A stretch of 64,000 nucleotides of DNA from AP-16 sp963755055 (GCA_963755055.1 CAVWIS010000035.1:1-64000); one strand, 5' to 3'. Shown: positions 26,153 to 34,766, counted from the stretch's first letter. The notes: generated by a model from the sequence alone, not told the origin. Made by a program: numbers and translations.

Positions 26153-26827
26153 TCACGACCCCGTCCTAACACGCAACAGCCAACGGACGATACGTAAACG
26201 CCAATCCCGCCGCGCAAGTATGTTGCTCAAGGCCCGCATCTCCGACCGGTTAAGGCTGGTGATCATAATCTCAATCTCGGCCATGGTGTCGCCGGACACA
26301 CGGATCTTGCCTCTTTCCAAGCGATCCCGAAGGGTCGCGACGGCCTCGGCGGCACCTTCTTCGAGTCCAAGGAGCGAGAGAGAATGCGTAAGTTCTTCGT
26401 CCCGGCTCTCGAGGGCGGTCGTCAGCTCGGCAATCCGTGCTTTTAGATCTAGGATCTGCTGTTCCGCCCCGATGAGCGCTTCAGTCGTCTTGCGGAGGCT
26501 ATCGCGAAGAACCAATTCGTCCTTGTCCCGTCGAATGAGGGCGGCTTTTGCTTCTTGGAGTTGACCATGTTCGCGCGCGGCTTGCTCGCGCCATTGCTCT
26601 GCCTGGGTGGAAACCAGGCTGACCTCCTTGCGCAGTGTCGCCAGCTCACCGGGCTTGATACCGGCAGCCGCCAATAATGCATCGGTCGGGGAAGCACCGC
26701 CAGCTTCCTTCTCCGCGCTCTTTCGGATCAGACGAGCGAGGGTCGGTGATACTCTCGAAGAACATTCGACCAGCTCAATCGCCGATGATTTCCGCTTTGT
26801 CGGTGGTTCAGGCCGGTTTATCGCCAT
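26153..26827 (-). CDS. Coiled-coil protein, plasmid/element type
   Basis: This 224-residue protein has a polar N-terminus (NRPEPPTKRKSS), then a long coiled coil from about 75 to 165 (TLRKEVSLVSTQAEQWREQA, DLKARIAELTTALESRDEEL). The last 50 residues are basic with WRLRIVRWLLRVR. Such proteins occur in plasmid and conjugative-element maintenance regions, but I see no specific family motif. An upstream terminator at 26,942-26,972 isolates its transcription. Confidence 0.6.
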   Translation of the reverse strand: MAINRPEPPTKRKSSAIELVECSSRVSPTLARLIRKSAEKEAGGASPTDALLAAAGIKPGELATLRKEVSLVSTQAEQWREQAAREHGQLQEAKAALIRRDKDELVLRDSLRKTTEALIGAEQQILDLKARIAELTTALESRDEELTHSLSLLGLEEGAAEAVATLRDRLERGKIRVSGDTMAEIEIMITSLNRSEMRALSNILARRDWRLRIVRWLLRVRTGS

Positions 26828-27546
26828 GTCCGCACCTCGAAGCAGGATGGCATTTGTTTCACTCAGTCTCTCTTTACGGTTCGAGGACTATAACCGAAAC
26901 TTGGCCGCCTATGCGACCCCGATGCCGGCCACGATCTATCCAAGAGAAAGGGGCGGCCCACCGAGCCGCCCCCCGATTGTCCCGATTTCTTGCCCGTACC
27001 CTCCTTCGCTGGCTTAGCGACACGCGGGCTCGCGCTCGACCACCGGCGCGGCGACCTCGGCGACCGGCTCGACGGGAGTGGGCACGACCGCAGCGGCCGC
27101 CTTCGCGTCAGGCGCCCGCCAATCTGGTCGCCCACCCTGACGACGCGCGGAAGGCCGTCGCTTCAGTCGTCCAATTCGGCCGGAATGTGTCCCAACGAGC
27201 CTCTACATGGCGTCTCGGCGACGGCAATTCTCCCCCCAGCTTCCGCCAGGAAACCGCGGATCCTCGCAGCCGCTAACAGGTTTCCATCCGGACGCGTGCC
27301 CGATACCGGGAGGCCTGCGAATTCCGATAATTGCGGCCGGGGTTTCCGATTGAACGCGGCGGCCGCACTTGAAATGGCTCAAGTTGGTTGCATGACCTGG
27401 TCGCGACCCGTTGCGCGGGTGTCCTAGACCCGAGCGCTGGACCTGGCGGCCAGGAATGCTGTCTCCGGGCAAATAGCCGCCATCCAGCCGCAATCACCTA
27501 TTATCCTTGTCGCGCCAAGTCGGTCGTGAAACCGAGTGCTTTAGTG
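26828..27546. other. No intact gene; A/V/P-rich open frames
   Basis: The minus strand at about 27,130-26,980 holds AAAAVVPTPVEPVAEVAAPV, then in another frame AKPAKEGTGKKSGQSGGGSV, directly before a strong terminator. This looks like the C-terminal part of a gene read leftward whose front is unrecognisable. Confidence 0.35.
26942..26972 (-). terminator. Rho-independent terminator
   Basis: Read on the minus strand, GGGGCGGC pairs with GCCGCCCC around a seven-base loop, followed by TTTCTCTT. It ends transcription coming from the right before the coiled-coil gene. Confidence 0.75.
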
Positions 27547-27768
27547 ATGGCGAGCGGAGCCTGGAACACACGGTACTTCCGGTGTCGCAACGCTGATTGC
27601 AGAGCTTGGTATGCAACAACGCGTGAACAACAAGCGACGCGGCAAAGGGGGCGGTTTATTTGCGAAGATTGCGAACAGGAGGTCCACGCTTGGGAAGGGA
27701 CCTACGATTACGTGCAGTGGGAAAAGGCGAAGAAGCCCCACAGTCCAGCTAAAATCGCGAGCCGCTGA
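27547..27768 (+). CDS. Small zinc-ribbon protein, hypothetical
   Basis: This 73-residue product starts at ATG 27,547. Two Cys pairs are visible: YFRCRNADCRAWYATTREQQ and FICEDCEQEVHAWEG. Together they could bind one zinc ion. The end has YDYVQWEKAKKP. I recall similar short ribbons in rhizobia without known function. Confidence 0.6.
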   Translation: MASGAWNTRYFRCRNADCRAWYATTREQQATRQRGRFICEDCEQEVHAWEGTYDYVQWEKAKKPHSPAKIASR

Positions 27769-28010
27769 TCATCTCTTCTTCCACCCTATGAGTCGCGGTC
27801 ACCTCAGCTTCGACAATAGGGGCTGCTCATCCGCTAATCGTTGTGCCCCCGTACCCTACCTGGATAGGCTTCGGAAACGCGGATGACCGCTTCTGTAATC
27901 TAAGGCGAAACCCTACTTTTGCATGCCATATCAGAGGATTGTCAATTTCGTCGCCCACGAAACCGGAGATGGCGAATGGCCATCTGGTTTGGGAAAGTCA
28001 TCCGGAGGAA

Positions 28011-28562
28011 ATGAATCACTTCCCCTCGATACCTGGGATCGGCAATCTGACTGCAGGCGGTTGGCTTGCCGTTTTCCTGTATTTTTTGGTCGCGATCAGT
28101 TGCTGGGCCACAGCGGATAAGATTCGCGTTGAGAGCCCCAGCAGCATAAAAGAAGTGGGTTGTTGGCGATTTATATCGGGCACGTTCATGGCCCTCGGAC
28201 TCAATAAGGGCCTAGACCTGCAGACGGCGCTCACGGAAATGGGTCGCGCCGCGGCGACGTTTCATGGATGGTATGTGCAGCGTCAGATAGTACAGGTTTT
28301 ATTTATTGGCGCCGTGACAATCACATGTGCAGCTGTCGCAATCGTCTTGGTCACCTGGGCTCGGTTGGCGCTTACCGGTGCATCCATTATCGTTGGTTTC
28401 ATCTTGATCAGGGCGGCTTCCTCTCACCACGTTGATCGGTTTATCGGGGAGCAGATCCTCGGCTTGCGGTTGAATTGGCTCTTAGAATTGGGTGGGATCG
28501 GCGTGGTGCTTCTGGCGAGCCTGTGGCGCCGGCGTCTCCAAACAGCATCCGCTAAGTCTTGA
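28011..28562 (+). CDS. Inner-membrane protein (LG.NK.LDLQ family)
   Basis: This 183-residue product starts at ATG 28,011 after CCGGAGGAA. Helix 1 is GGWLAVFLYFLVAISCWATA. A conserved loop has RFISGTFMALGLNKGLDLQT, then ALTEMGRAAATFHGWYVQRQ. Helices 2-4 follow (VLFIGAVTITCAAVAIVLVT, LTGASIIVGFILIRAAS, ELGGIGVVLLASLW). The LGxNKxLDLQ motif occurs in a bacterial membrane family I recognise without a function. It appears intact. Confidence 0.7.
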   Translation: MNHFPSIPGIGNLTAGGWLAVFLYFLVAISCWATADKIRVESPSSIKEVGCWRFISGTFMALGLNKGLDLQTALTEMGRAAATFHGWYVQRQIVQVLFIGAVTITCAAVAIVLVTWARLALTGASIIVGFILIRAASSHHVDRFIGEQILGLRLNWLLELGGIGVVLLASLWRRRLQTASAKS

Positions 28563-28779
28563 TCACGCCTCGGACGAGGCTGACGCATCAATTGCCACCC
28601 AGGCGGTGATGCTAGGGGTCTATATCCTTCCACGGACCTTGTTCGTCCGCTTGGGGTAGCACGGTCGTTCTCTCCTCGACGCTCGGGGATGCCGCTAGGA
28701 GTCGCACATAACCCGCTCGTGCCCTTGTTCCAGCGCATGCATAATTGGAGATCGGGGTGGCGGGGCCGAGGAGGGAGTC

Positions 28780-28977
28780 ATGTGGTGGGTCCTGTACGTT
28801 GGGATCGGAGCGGCCCCAATGGGTCCCGTCGGGATGTACACCGACTACGCGGACTGCCGCGAGGCGGCCGTGCGGGTGATCCATGGGCAGTGGTAAATGA
28901 CCGTACCGAATCCGGCGAAGAGGCTGCGGGTCGAGGCGCACTGCGTCATCGCGCCGCCACTGTTCCGGGTGAAATGA
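28780..28977 (+). pseudogene. Small protein split by an in-frame stop
   Basis: ATG 28,780 after GAGGAGGGAG gives MWWVLYVGIGAAPMGPVGMY, then TDYADCREAAVRVIHGQW and TAA at 28,894. The same frame continues at once with ATG: MTVPNPAKRLRVEAHCVIAP. The two parts read as one 65-residue protein of a small rhizobial Cys-containing type with one nonsense codon. Reinitiation at 28,897 is also possible. Confidence 0.5.
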
Positions 28978-29160
28978 TGGGCCTACTGTACGCCGAACGC
29001 CACGTTCGCAGCCCAGGCAGAACCGCTGACCGGCGTCACGACACTTGCCCAGTATACGGACTGGATGAAAGGTCTAATGACCATCATGCCCGATGGGCAT
29101 TATGAAGTGAAATTGCGGATTCAAGCATTCCGCTCGATGTCGCCCGCCCTTCCGAGATGA
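28978..29160 (+). pseudogene. SnoaL/NTF2-like fold fragment
   Basis: The frame directly after the TGA at 28,977 reads FAAQAEPLTGVTTLAQYTDW, then MKGLMTIMPDGHYEVKLRI. This resembles the middle of SnoaL-like ester cyclase proteins (..EPL.G....Y..W......PDG..EV). There is no start codon and the end is unrelated, so it is a fragment. Confidence 0.45.
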
Positions 29161-29429
29161 TCTCGCCCACTGTTCCGCGGCGGCCTTTCTGGCATGCAAT
29201 CTAGGCGGCTCTGCAACCACTTGGTGACGGCGATGCTCCATAGATAAAACGAGCCTAAGTGGCTTGTTTTGTGGAATATTATCCCGCATCGATGTGCAAA
29301 AGCCTCCATTCGATTGTGCGCGTGGCCACCGAACTCGGCCTCGACCGCCGAACCGTGGCCCAGGCCCTCGCCGGCGTTGAGCCGGACGCAGCTTGGTTCA
29401 GCGGCTCTCCAGGCGCGATACCCGGAACT

Positions 29430-29552
29430 TTGCTTAAGGTCAGAGGCCAGTTGTTTCGGCCATTCGTTACGGCTAAAAGAAGCGGGATGGAAATAGGGCT
29501 CTCAGTCTGCGGCGATATCGTTGGCGGCCATGGCGGTTCAATAACGGCATAG
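29430..29552 (+). pseudogene. Histidine-kinase C-terminal fragment
   Basis: The frame ends LFRPFVTAKRSGMEIGLSVC, then GDIVGGHGGSITA. F-box and G2-box motifs of HATPase domains (LF.PF.T.K..GMG.GLS....I...HGG) are clear, with Glu in place of one Gly. The front of this frame (TELGLDRRTVAQALAGVEPD) comes from something else, perhaps a terminase-like helix-turn-helix. Confidence 0.6.
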
Positions 29553-29690
29553 CCGAACGCGAACGAACCGACCGGAGCAGTATGTATAATGCGCCTGCCG
29601 GACGTCGACGAGCGCGAATGTGTGCAGGCGTAACGGCGGCTTCGATGACTTCGATCCTTCGGCTGCTCGACGGCAAACGTGCCAAAATAA

Positions 29691-30125
29691 TTGAGCAAAA
29701 ATGATTTGGAAATCGTGCACGTACATGAGACGGTGCGGAAGCTTCAAAAAGAAGAACAAATCAGGTGTTTCGACTTCGCGGCGCAAGTGCTACGGCCTTA
29801 CCGCGTCCTGGTGGGCGAGAGCTTATATATGGGTGACGTTGTTTGGACATTTGAACGGAACACAGGAGACGATATTTTACAGAGAGCATATGAGATTAAT
29901 TTGACTGGTTCCGAGCATTTTCAGAGCAAGCATGACATCGCACTTTGGGCCGTTCCGACTTTCATCCAGTTCTGCCTCGATTGTGAGATTGTCGGCCGTG
30001 AAATGCGGTCAGATGCAGGTCGAGCGTTTGCCGATGCTGTGGGGAGAGTGGCATCGGATAAGGTTGGTCTTCTCGCAATGCGCCAGCTTCTTCCGCGAAC
30101 CCTCGGCGGAATAAAGCGGTACTGA
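29691..30125 (+). CDS. Hypothetical protein with TTG start or lost 5' end
   Basis: This 144-residue frame is bounded upstream by TAA directly before TTG 29,691, with no ribosome-binding site. It reads NDLEIVHVHETVRKLQKEEQ, VLVGESLYMGDVVWTFERN, and DIALWAVPTFIQFCLDCEIV. The composition looks like a real soluble protein. I do not recognise the family, and the first codons may be missing. Confidence 0.45.
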   Translation: MSKNDLEIVHVHETVRKLQKEEQIRCFDFAAQVLRPYRVLVGESLYMGDVVWTFERNTGDDILQRAYEINLTGSEHFQSKHDIALWAVPTFIQFCLDCEIVGREMRSDAGRAFADAVGRVASDKVGLLAMRQLLPRTLGGIKRY

Positions 30126-30488
30126 TAGTGCCGTGCTGAGTAGAGAGCAGCCAAGCTTCGCGATGTTGTGTTCCAAAGCTCTCGGACCTCGCTTTGGGAA
30201 TGAATGGCGAGTTTTCCACACCATACTCGCTATTGCGCTCTGAGGGGGACATCATTCAGCTAAGGCGATAGCCGCCTTGAACTTGGCGAAATCGACCATG
30301 CAAGGCCGTAAGCAGAGGTGACAACACGCCGCTGTCTGGCGTGATCGTGTTCCCTTCTGTTGCGCCCAAGCCACAGGGTTGCGGAAAAATGCACGCTGTG
30401 GATGTTTCGGGGCTAAAGAATGTTGGGAGTGTGGTAGTGAGGGTGGGTCCGATTTTTACTTCTTGGGGGCACAGCCGTGGATAGAACG
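30126..30488. other. No recognisable gene
   Basis: Both strands have open frames without motifs. The last 60 bases lead into the small gene at 30,489. Confidence 0.35.
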
Positions 30489-30644
30489 ATGAGAGCATGC
30501 ATCGGAAGGCAGATCTATCGCCTACTGGAGGCAGCTAGGGACAGCGGCAATTTTGAACTTCAGTCCGAAATTTTGGCGATAGCGGAATACTGGCTTCAGC
30601 AAGCTGAGGTGGAAGGGGAAGCGACATTTTCATTGCTCAATTGA
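30489..30644 (+). CDS. 51-residue small helical protein
   Basis: ATG 30,489 opens MRACIGRQIYRLLEAARDSG, then NFELQSEILAIAEYWLQQAE and a short end. The two-helix plan with a polar turn (ARDSGNFEL) resembles the products at 33,038 (EGCGDPELRYQLLDMAESWL) and 35,485. It has no good ribosome-binding site. Confidence 0.45.
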   Translation: MRACIGRQIYRLLEAARDSGNFELQSEILAIAEYWLQQAEVEGEATFSLLN

Positions 30645-30948
30645 CCCTGAGCTATGGTCCGCCTTCGGGGTCGTATGCACGTAAATTTGCGGCGAAGGAC
30701 AGTGCCATCCGGTCCGGCAAACGGAATGGCTTGGCATGGATTTGTTCTGACGATAGCGACTTCGCCGCCTATGCAGGATCACAGCACGGGGTCGGAGAGC
30801 ACGTATCTCGAGAACTTGTACCACCGTCCAAGCCAAAACTTTTTGGGCCACATCGCCATTGTCGCCCAGCGTCCCCAACGCATATAAACCGCAAGCCGGC
30901 TTATTACCGGTGCAGTCCATTCCACAGCCTGTGACAGAGGGGATGACG

Positions 30949-31233
30949 ATGAGCAACGATACACGCGACTTGGTGGTGATGATCACGCGCGGGACCGACC
31001 ATGAACTGTCGTCCGTCGGTTTCACTATCGCCAATGGCGGGCTCACGGCCGGTCTCCGGGTCTCGATCTTTCTTACCAGCTCCGGCGTCGACCTCGTGCG
31101 AAAGCGCGCTAGCGACACGACCCAGGTAAATCCGCTCGAGCCGCTCGGGCAGATGATCGGTGACTTTCTGAAGCGTGGTGGTAATGTCTGGGCCTGTACT
31201 CCTTGCGTCAAGGCGCGCGGCAAAAGACTGTGA
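30949..31233 (+). pseudogene. DsrE-family protein, C-terminus replaced
   Basis: ATG 30,949 six bases after AGAGGGG opens DLVVMITRGTDHELSSVGFT, GGLTAGLRVSIFLTSSGVDL and FLKRGGNVWACTPCVKARG. This is the DsrE/DsrF-like sulfur-relay fold, with the conserved CTPC-type loop. In the family about 35 more residues follow (helix and last strand). Here the frame ends in KRL-stop where an SRAP fragment begins, so the gene is cut at about 31,220. Confidence 0.75.
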
Positions 31234-31560
31234 AGACCGCGCCGGCGTTCCGCAGCGCCTACAAGTCCCGGCGCTGCCTGGTGCCTGCCAATGCGTTCTA
31301 CGAATGGAAGGCGAACGGCAAGCGGAAACAGCCATACGCCATTGCCATGCGGGACCGCGGTCCCTTTGCGTTTGCGGGCCTATGGGAGAACTGGAAGGAT
31401 CCAAGCGACCAATGGCTGCGCACGTTCACCATTCTGACGACCAAGCCCAACGAGTTGGTCGCCCCCATCCACGACCGGATGCCGGTGGTCCTGGCACCTG
31501 CAGACTATGACCGCTGGCTCGGTGACGAGCCAGATCCAGCTGGACTGTGCCGTAAACGGT
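31222..31560 (+). pseudogene. SRAP (HMCES/YedK-type) fragment 1
   Basis: The frame reads KTAPAFRSAYKSRRCLVPAN, FYEWKANGKRKQPYAIAMRD, and ELVAPIHDRMPVVLAPADYD. These are conserved blocks of SOS-response-associated peptidases, including the FYEW and HDRMP motifs (His of HDRMP is catalytic). The N-terminal Cys2, which crosslinks abasic DNA, is missing, as is the end. Confidence 0.85.
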
Positions 31561-31561
31561 A
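31550..31561. promoter_or_regulatory. Palindromic site downstream of parA/RHH operon
   Basis: CCGTAAACGGTA read on the other strand is TACCGTTTACGG, differing by one base from the site upstream of parA (TACCGCTTACGG). It lies 24 bases past the stop of the ribbon-helix-helix gene, so related sites bracket the pair. Confidence 0.45.
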
Positions 31562-31584
31562 AAAGGTACAAATCTGACAGCTGT

Positions 31585-31851
31585 CTACCCGCGCATTGTC
31601 TTGATCGAAGGGTGCCCCCGCTTGGTGAGATACTCATCCACGGCATCGCTGATGATGTCGCTGATCCGGCGATCCTCCTCGAGCCCGATCTCTTTGATGA
31701 TCCGAATGGCCCGCCGAGGCAAATAAACGGTCGCGCTCGGATACTTTTCGCGCCGGCTCGGAGAACGTCTCTTTTGGTCCGGGAGGGCTTCGCTGGACGT
31801 GTCCGGGGCGACCGCCGGAATCAGGTCGGCAAGCGACTGTCTCTTCGTCAT
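31585..31851 (-). CDS. Ribbon-helix-helix protein paired with ParA
   Basis: This 88-residue product starts at ATG 31,851, overlapping the parA stop by four bases (ATGA). The N-terminal half is polar (TSSEALPDQKRRSPSRREK). The C-terminal half has a ribbon-helix-helix pattern: SATVYLPRRAIRIIKEIGLE, then RISDIISDAVDEYLTKRG. In type Ib partition systems a small RHH protein (ParG-like) follows ParA and binds the centromere site. It could also be a copy or transcription regulator. Confidence 0.75.
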   Translation of the reverse strand: MTKRQSLADLIPAVAPDTSSEALPDQKRRSPSRREKYPSATVYLPRRAIRIIKEIGLEEDRRISDIISDAVDEYLTKRGHPSIKTMRG

Positions 31852-32477
31852 GCTCCTGTCCTCAGCTTCTTCTGTACCCACTGCAACAGCCCGCGTATTT
31901 CCTCGGCGGCCTTTCCGCCCGGCGCGAACTCAGTGACCCCCAGGCCGGCGCCCAGCGCGTCCTGGTGTTCGTTCCGCTGCACGATGAAGGGCCGTGCCAG
32001 CGCGCCCAGCATGTTCAGGGCGGAGGTCGCCTCGTTCATCCGAAAGTAGCTGCGCGCCGGGCCTTGGTTCAGCACAAAGGCGAACGGCTTGTCCAGGCTG
32101 CGGATCGAGCTGACCGTCGGTATGGCGGCTTCGATGTCAGCAGGGCTCGGCCGCGCCGGAATGAGGCACAGATCGGCCGCCCGGATCGCCGCCGTCGCCA
32201 CGACCGAGTTGGTTCCGGGGCTGTCGATCACCGCAAAGGTATAGCCATTGGCCTGAAGCAGTTTGAGCGCCCGCTCCAGTTCGGCACCATTGGTGACCCG
32301 GTCGATGGCGGGCTCGGGGTTAGCACGCCTCAGTCCCCAGTTTGAGACCGTTCCCTGCCGGTCGGTCTCCAGCATGAAAACCCGCTCCCCTGCCTGCATG
32401 GCAGCGACCGCAATCCCGATTGACAGCGTTGACTTGCCGCTGCCGCCCTTTTGCGTAGCGAAGGCGATGGTCTGCAT
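31848..32477 (-). CDS. ParA-family ATPase
   Basis: This 209-residue protein starts at ATG 32,477. It has a deviant Walker A motif at residues 10-17 (KGGSGKST with the signature Lys10), and VIDSPG as the Walker A'-type strand. Later blocks include ADLCLIPARPSPADIEA and RPFIVQRNEHQDALGAGLGV. The size and lack of an N-terminal DNA-binding domain fit a type Ib or orphan ParA. Such proteins segregate plasmids or support conjugative elements. It shares an operon with the RHH gene. Confidence 0.85.
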   Translation of the reverse strand: MQTIAFATQKGGSGKSTLSIGIAVAAMQAGERVFMLETDRQGTVSNWGLRRANPEPAIDRVTNGAELERALKLLQANGYTFAVIDSPGTNSVVATAAIRAADLCLIPARPSPADIEAAIPTVSSIRSLDKPFAFVLNQGPARSYFRMNEATSALNMLGALARPFIVQRNEHQDALGAGLGVTEFAPGGKAAEEIRGLLQWVQKKLRTGA

Positions 32478-32484
32478 GTTTGTC

Positions 32485-32529
32485 TACCGCTTACGGTAAA
32501 AAGCAAACGTCGAAAATTTTACCGCTTAG
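32485..32529. promoter_or_regulatory. Palindrome and half-site upstream of parA
   Basis: TACCGCTTACGGTA (32,485-32,498) is an inverted repeat of TACCG around CTTA, seven bases before the parA start. A second copy of the first ten bases, TACCGCTTAG, lies at 32,520-32,529. These are good candidates for the partition site or operator bound by the RHH protein. Confidence 0.6.
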
Positions 32530-32576
32530 CCAGTCTAAACTGCTCAAAATCGCGTTTTCAAGATGAAATGGCCCGA

Positions 32577-32732
32577 CGGTGAGCACGGTCCAGCGTTAGA
32601 GCGGCATCTGAGAATGGGCTTGAAGGGATCGTGTCGAAGCGCCGCTACAGCCATTATGGGTCGGCGGTCGCCGGACTGGATCAAGATGAAAAACCGGACG
32701 CACCAGCGGCCACGCAAGTCATCGAACGGTAG
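32577..32732 (+). pseudogene. LigD-type DNA ligase fragment 3
   Basis: Plus-strand frames join to GPALERHLRMGL, GIVSKRRYSHY, and DWIKMKN. In LigD ligases this region reads ..FEHAC.MGLEGIVSKR.DS.YRSGRSPDWIK.KNP, covering adenylation motifs IV and V. Small indels break the frame. Confidence 0.65.
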
Positions 32733-33037
32733 AGACTCTATTGCCCCGCGACGATGGGCTGCGCGTCAGCCCCCATCACCGGAATTTCAGCCGGGCCTGC
32801 ACAGTTCAAGGATGCGGCAGCCGTGCTCCCATGAAGAAACCCGCGTGCTTCGATCAGTCCGGCGGCCGGCCTTCGGTTTTCTGATTTACGATCAGAGCCG
32901 CCACAACGAACAGGATCGACAATGTTGCCGAGAGCAGCAGCACGGCACCGAACATAGATGAGCTTACTCCCACTTGCCCACCGGCTTTGGACTTCGCGGG
33001 GGGATCGGTTCATGAGCACCCGGCCGGCCAGACAGGC
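32733..33037. other. No recognisable gene
   Basis: No motif is seen on either strand. Confidence 0.35.
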
Positions 33038-33193
33038 TCAGTGGAGTGCCACGGACAGCCGTTCTTTCTGCTGCTGAGCGTCGAGCGACAATAGCCAGCT
33101 TTCCGCCATATCGAGAAGCTGATATCTCAGCTCGGGATCGCCGCAGCCCTCCGCGGCATCGACCAGCTTGCCCACTTGTCTCTGCACGAACAT
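33038..33193 (-). CDS. 51-residue small helical protein
   Basis: ATG 33,193 opens MFVQRQVGKLVDAAEGCGDP, then ELRYQLLDMAESWLLSLDAQ. This matches the plan L..AA....DPELR..LL.MAE.WL.L common in short rhizobial proteins. The product at 35,485 is the nearest relative by eye (ATNDPSLRAKFLELAGGWF). Confidence 0.5.
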   Translation of the reverse strand: MFVQRQVGKLVDAAEGCGDPELRYQLLDMAESWLLSLDAQQQKERLSVALH

Positions 33194-33619
33194 TCTGAGG
33201 TCGCGATGCAAGGCCGCATCCTCCCAGACACACAGCCCATTCCCAGCGAATCGGCGCAGGATTGCTTGCGTTGTCCACAGATTTTCAGACTCGAGAGCTC
33301 GAATCCGGCCACTTATCCACAGGAAACTTACGGGAGAAGCCCCTGACGCTGCGACACATCAGGTTGAAACAGCCAGCTTGGGCTCGTTCAGCGTAGATCA
33401 ATGTTCAGCCCGGAGACTTACTTTCCGTATGGCCGTGATCCGGAAGTAACATTTCCCGCCGGCCTCCTCGAAGCGACTTTGCGAGCTTGGCTCCCCGCCA
33501 AAGAACCTCGAAACTGGCGCACCGTTCGACGAGCAAGCTCCAGCTATCTCACGGGCCAAGTTGTGGACCACTCGCGGGCGTTAAGGGGTAATAGCGTTGT
33601 CTCTTCGACCCATCGGGTT
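33194..33619. other. No intact gene; one open frame
   Basis: A plus-strand frame from ATG 33,401 reads MFSPETYFPYGRDPEVTFPA and GLLEATLRAWLPAKEP before running into the IS21 remnant. It may be the start of a gene cut by that element. No family is recognised. Confidence 0.35.
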
Positions 33620-33933
33620 CCATTAAGGTCAGCCCGCTGCCTCGAACCGGCGGACCGTCAATCGCACTGTCGAGGGCGCTGCCCCGACCCGCCGCGCAAT
33701 CTCGCGGATCGGCATCCCCGCCGACTTCATCCTGATCACATCGCGCACATGGCGCATCGCAAGCCTCTCCGTCGGCATCCAAGGGCCCCCTTCGCAAAGC
33801 CGAAAAGGGGGGGCCTATGGGAGCCAGAAGAGGCCTCGTCACCCGGGCGACATCATCCCAGAATGGCGGGCGTGATCGTTTCGGAATGGCTGGGCGACAT
33901 CAAATCCGAGCGGTGGGCGAGTAGCGTTCCTTC
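33620..33933 (-). mobile_element. IS21-family istA 5' end and element terminus (copy B)
   Basis: The minus strand from ATG 33,758 reads MRHVRDVIRMKSAGMPIREI, then ARRVGAAPSTVRLTVRRFEA, before a stop. This is an intact IstA start cut after about 44 residues. Upstream are the GGGCGACATCA-type terminal repeats (33,840-33,920). The sequence matches copy A at 20,912-21,256 closely. Confidence 0.85.
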
Positions 33934-33934
33934 C

Positions 33935-34081
33935 TACCGGCCGGCGCGCACGCGGATCAAGGCCGGGACCACGGTGACCTTCACCAATGTCGGCGATCTG
34001 CCCTACGATGCCACGTCGCTCCATCAGGGCGAATGGGGCACCGGCGCCCTGGCCAAGGGCGAGTTGATCCCGTCGGCGTGA
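33935..34081 (+). pseudogene. Cupredoxin fragment
   Basis: Directly after the IS21 terminus the plus frame reads RPARTRIKAGTTVTFTNVGD, then WGTGALAKGE. This is the front half of a plastocyanin/azurin-like domain (..I.AGTTVTFTN.D...H....). The Cys-His copper loop is missing and the usual first His is replaced in DLPYDAT, so no copper site remains. Confidence 0.65.
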
Positions 34082-34190
34082 TCGATCTCATAGTTTTGGG
34101 CTTTAACCCGATTTGCGAATTCAAACCCGTACTGCGTCTCCGATCTACCTTCCGAATCGCAGGATCGGTGAACTACTGACATCCGTAAAT

Positions 34191-34424
34191 TCAGCGTTGC
34201 TTGCCCTTTAGGCATTGTCTAAACGACGACTCGCACACGATTTTATTTCTGGTATAGGCTCCAGAAATTCGCTTTATGCATTGTTTATACTGCGCCTCAC
34301 GAGGCACAGATTGATCACCGGGTGCGGAAAACGACTGGGCTCCAGATAGACAGAGAATGAGCGCACAGAGAAAGATCTGCTTACATAGACCAACCGTTAC
34401 CTTACCTTCTAATAACTCCGTCAT
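34191..34424 (-). CDS. Small exported protein with Cys pairs
   Basis: This 77-residue product starts at ATG 34,424 after GGAGGAGG. A hydrophobic segment (VGLCKQIFLCALILCLSGA) serves as signal peptide. The mature part has CIKRISGAYTRNKIVCESSF and RQCLKGKQR: three Cys that could form disulfides. It is probably periplasmic; function unknown. Confidence 0.6.
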   Translation of the reverse strand: MTELLEGKVTVGLCKQIFLCALILCLSGAQSFSAPGDQSVPREAQYKQCIKRISGAYTRNKIVCESSFRQCLKGKQR

Positions 34425-34487
34425 GTCCTCCTCCAAGATGGACGGGCCGCAGCTCGGCACAGGGTTGTGGAACCGGATCCAATTGCA

Positions 34488-34766
34488 CTAAGCACCTTCG
34501 TCTTTTCGCCGCGAGATACGATTTTCGAGAGCTTGAAGGCGATGAGATTTGCCGGTTAATTCGTCTTGCGCACGCCGAAGGGCGGCTCGACGCAACTCCG
34601 CAAGCTGCACTAGCTCCGGATCGGATATTGCTGTCCCCGATCCGGGTCGAAGTTCGGCAATCTTCACCTGAAAATCAACCCACTCCGTTGCCTTCGCCGG
34701 GTCGGGATCATCCGCGTATCGGATACGAATGGTGGTCTTTGAGATGGTGGTTGCGATGTGTTGCAT
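34488..34766 (-). CDS. Hypothetical protein with C-terminal coiled coil
   Basis: This 92-residue product starts at ATG 34,766 with GGGAGGG upstream. The first half looks like a beta-rich domain (TISKTTIRIRYADDPDPAKA, EWVDFQVKIAELRPG). The second half is helical (LVQLAELRRAALRRAQDELT...RLQALENRISRRKD). I do not recognise it. Confidence 0.55.
   Translation of the reverse strand: MQHIATTISKTTIRIRYADDPDPAKATEWVDFQVKIAELRPGSGTAISDPELVQLAELRRAALRRAQDELTGKSHRLQALENRISRRKDEGA

Noticed and set aside
31848..32477. Plasmid replication origin beside parA
   Set aside because: No replication initiator (repA/B/C), iterons or oriV-like A/T stretch is present near the ParA pair.
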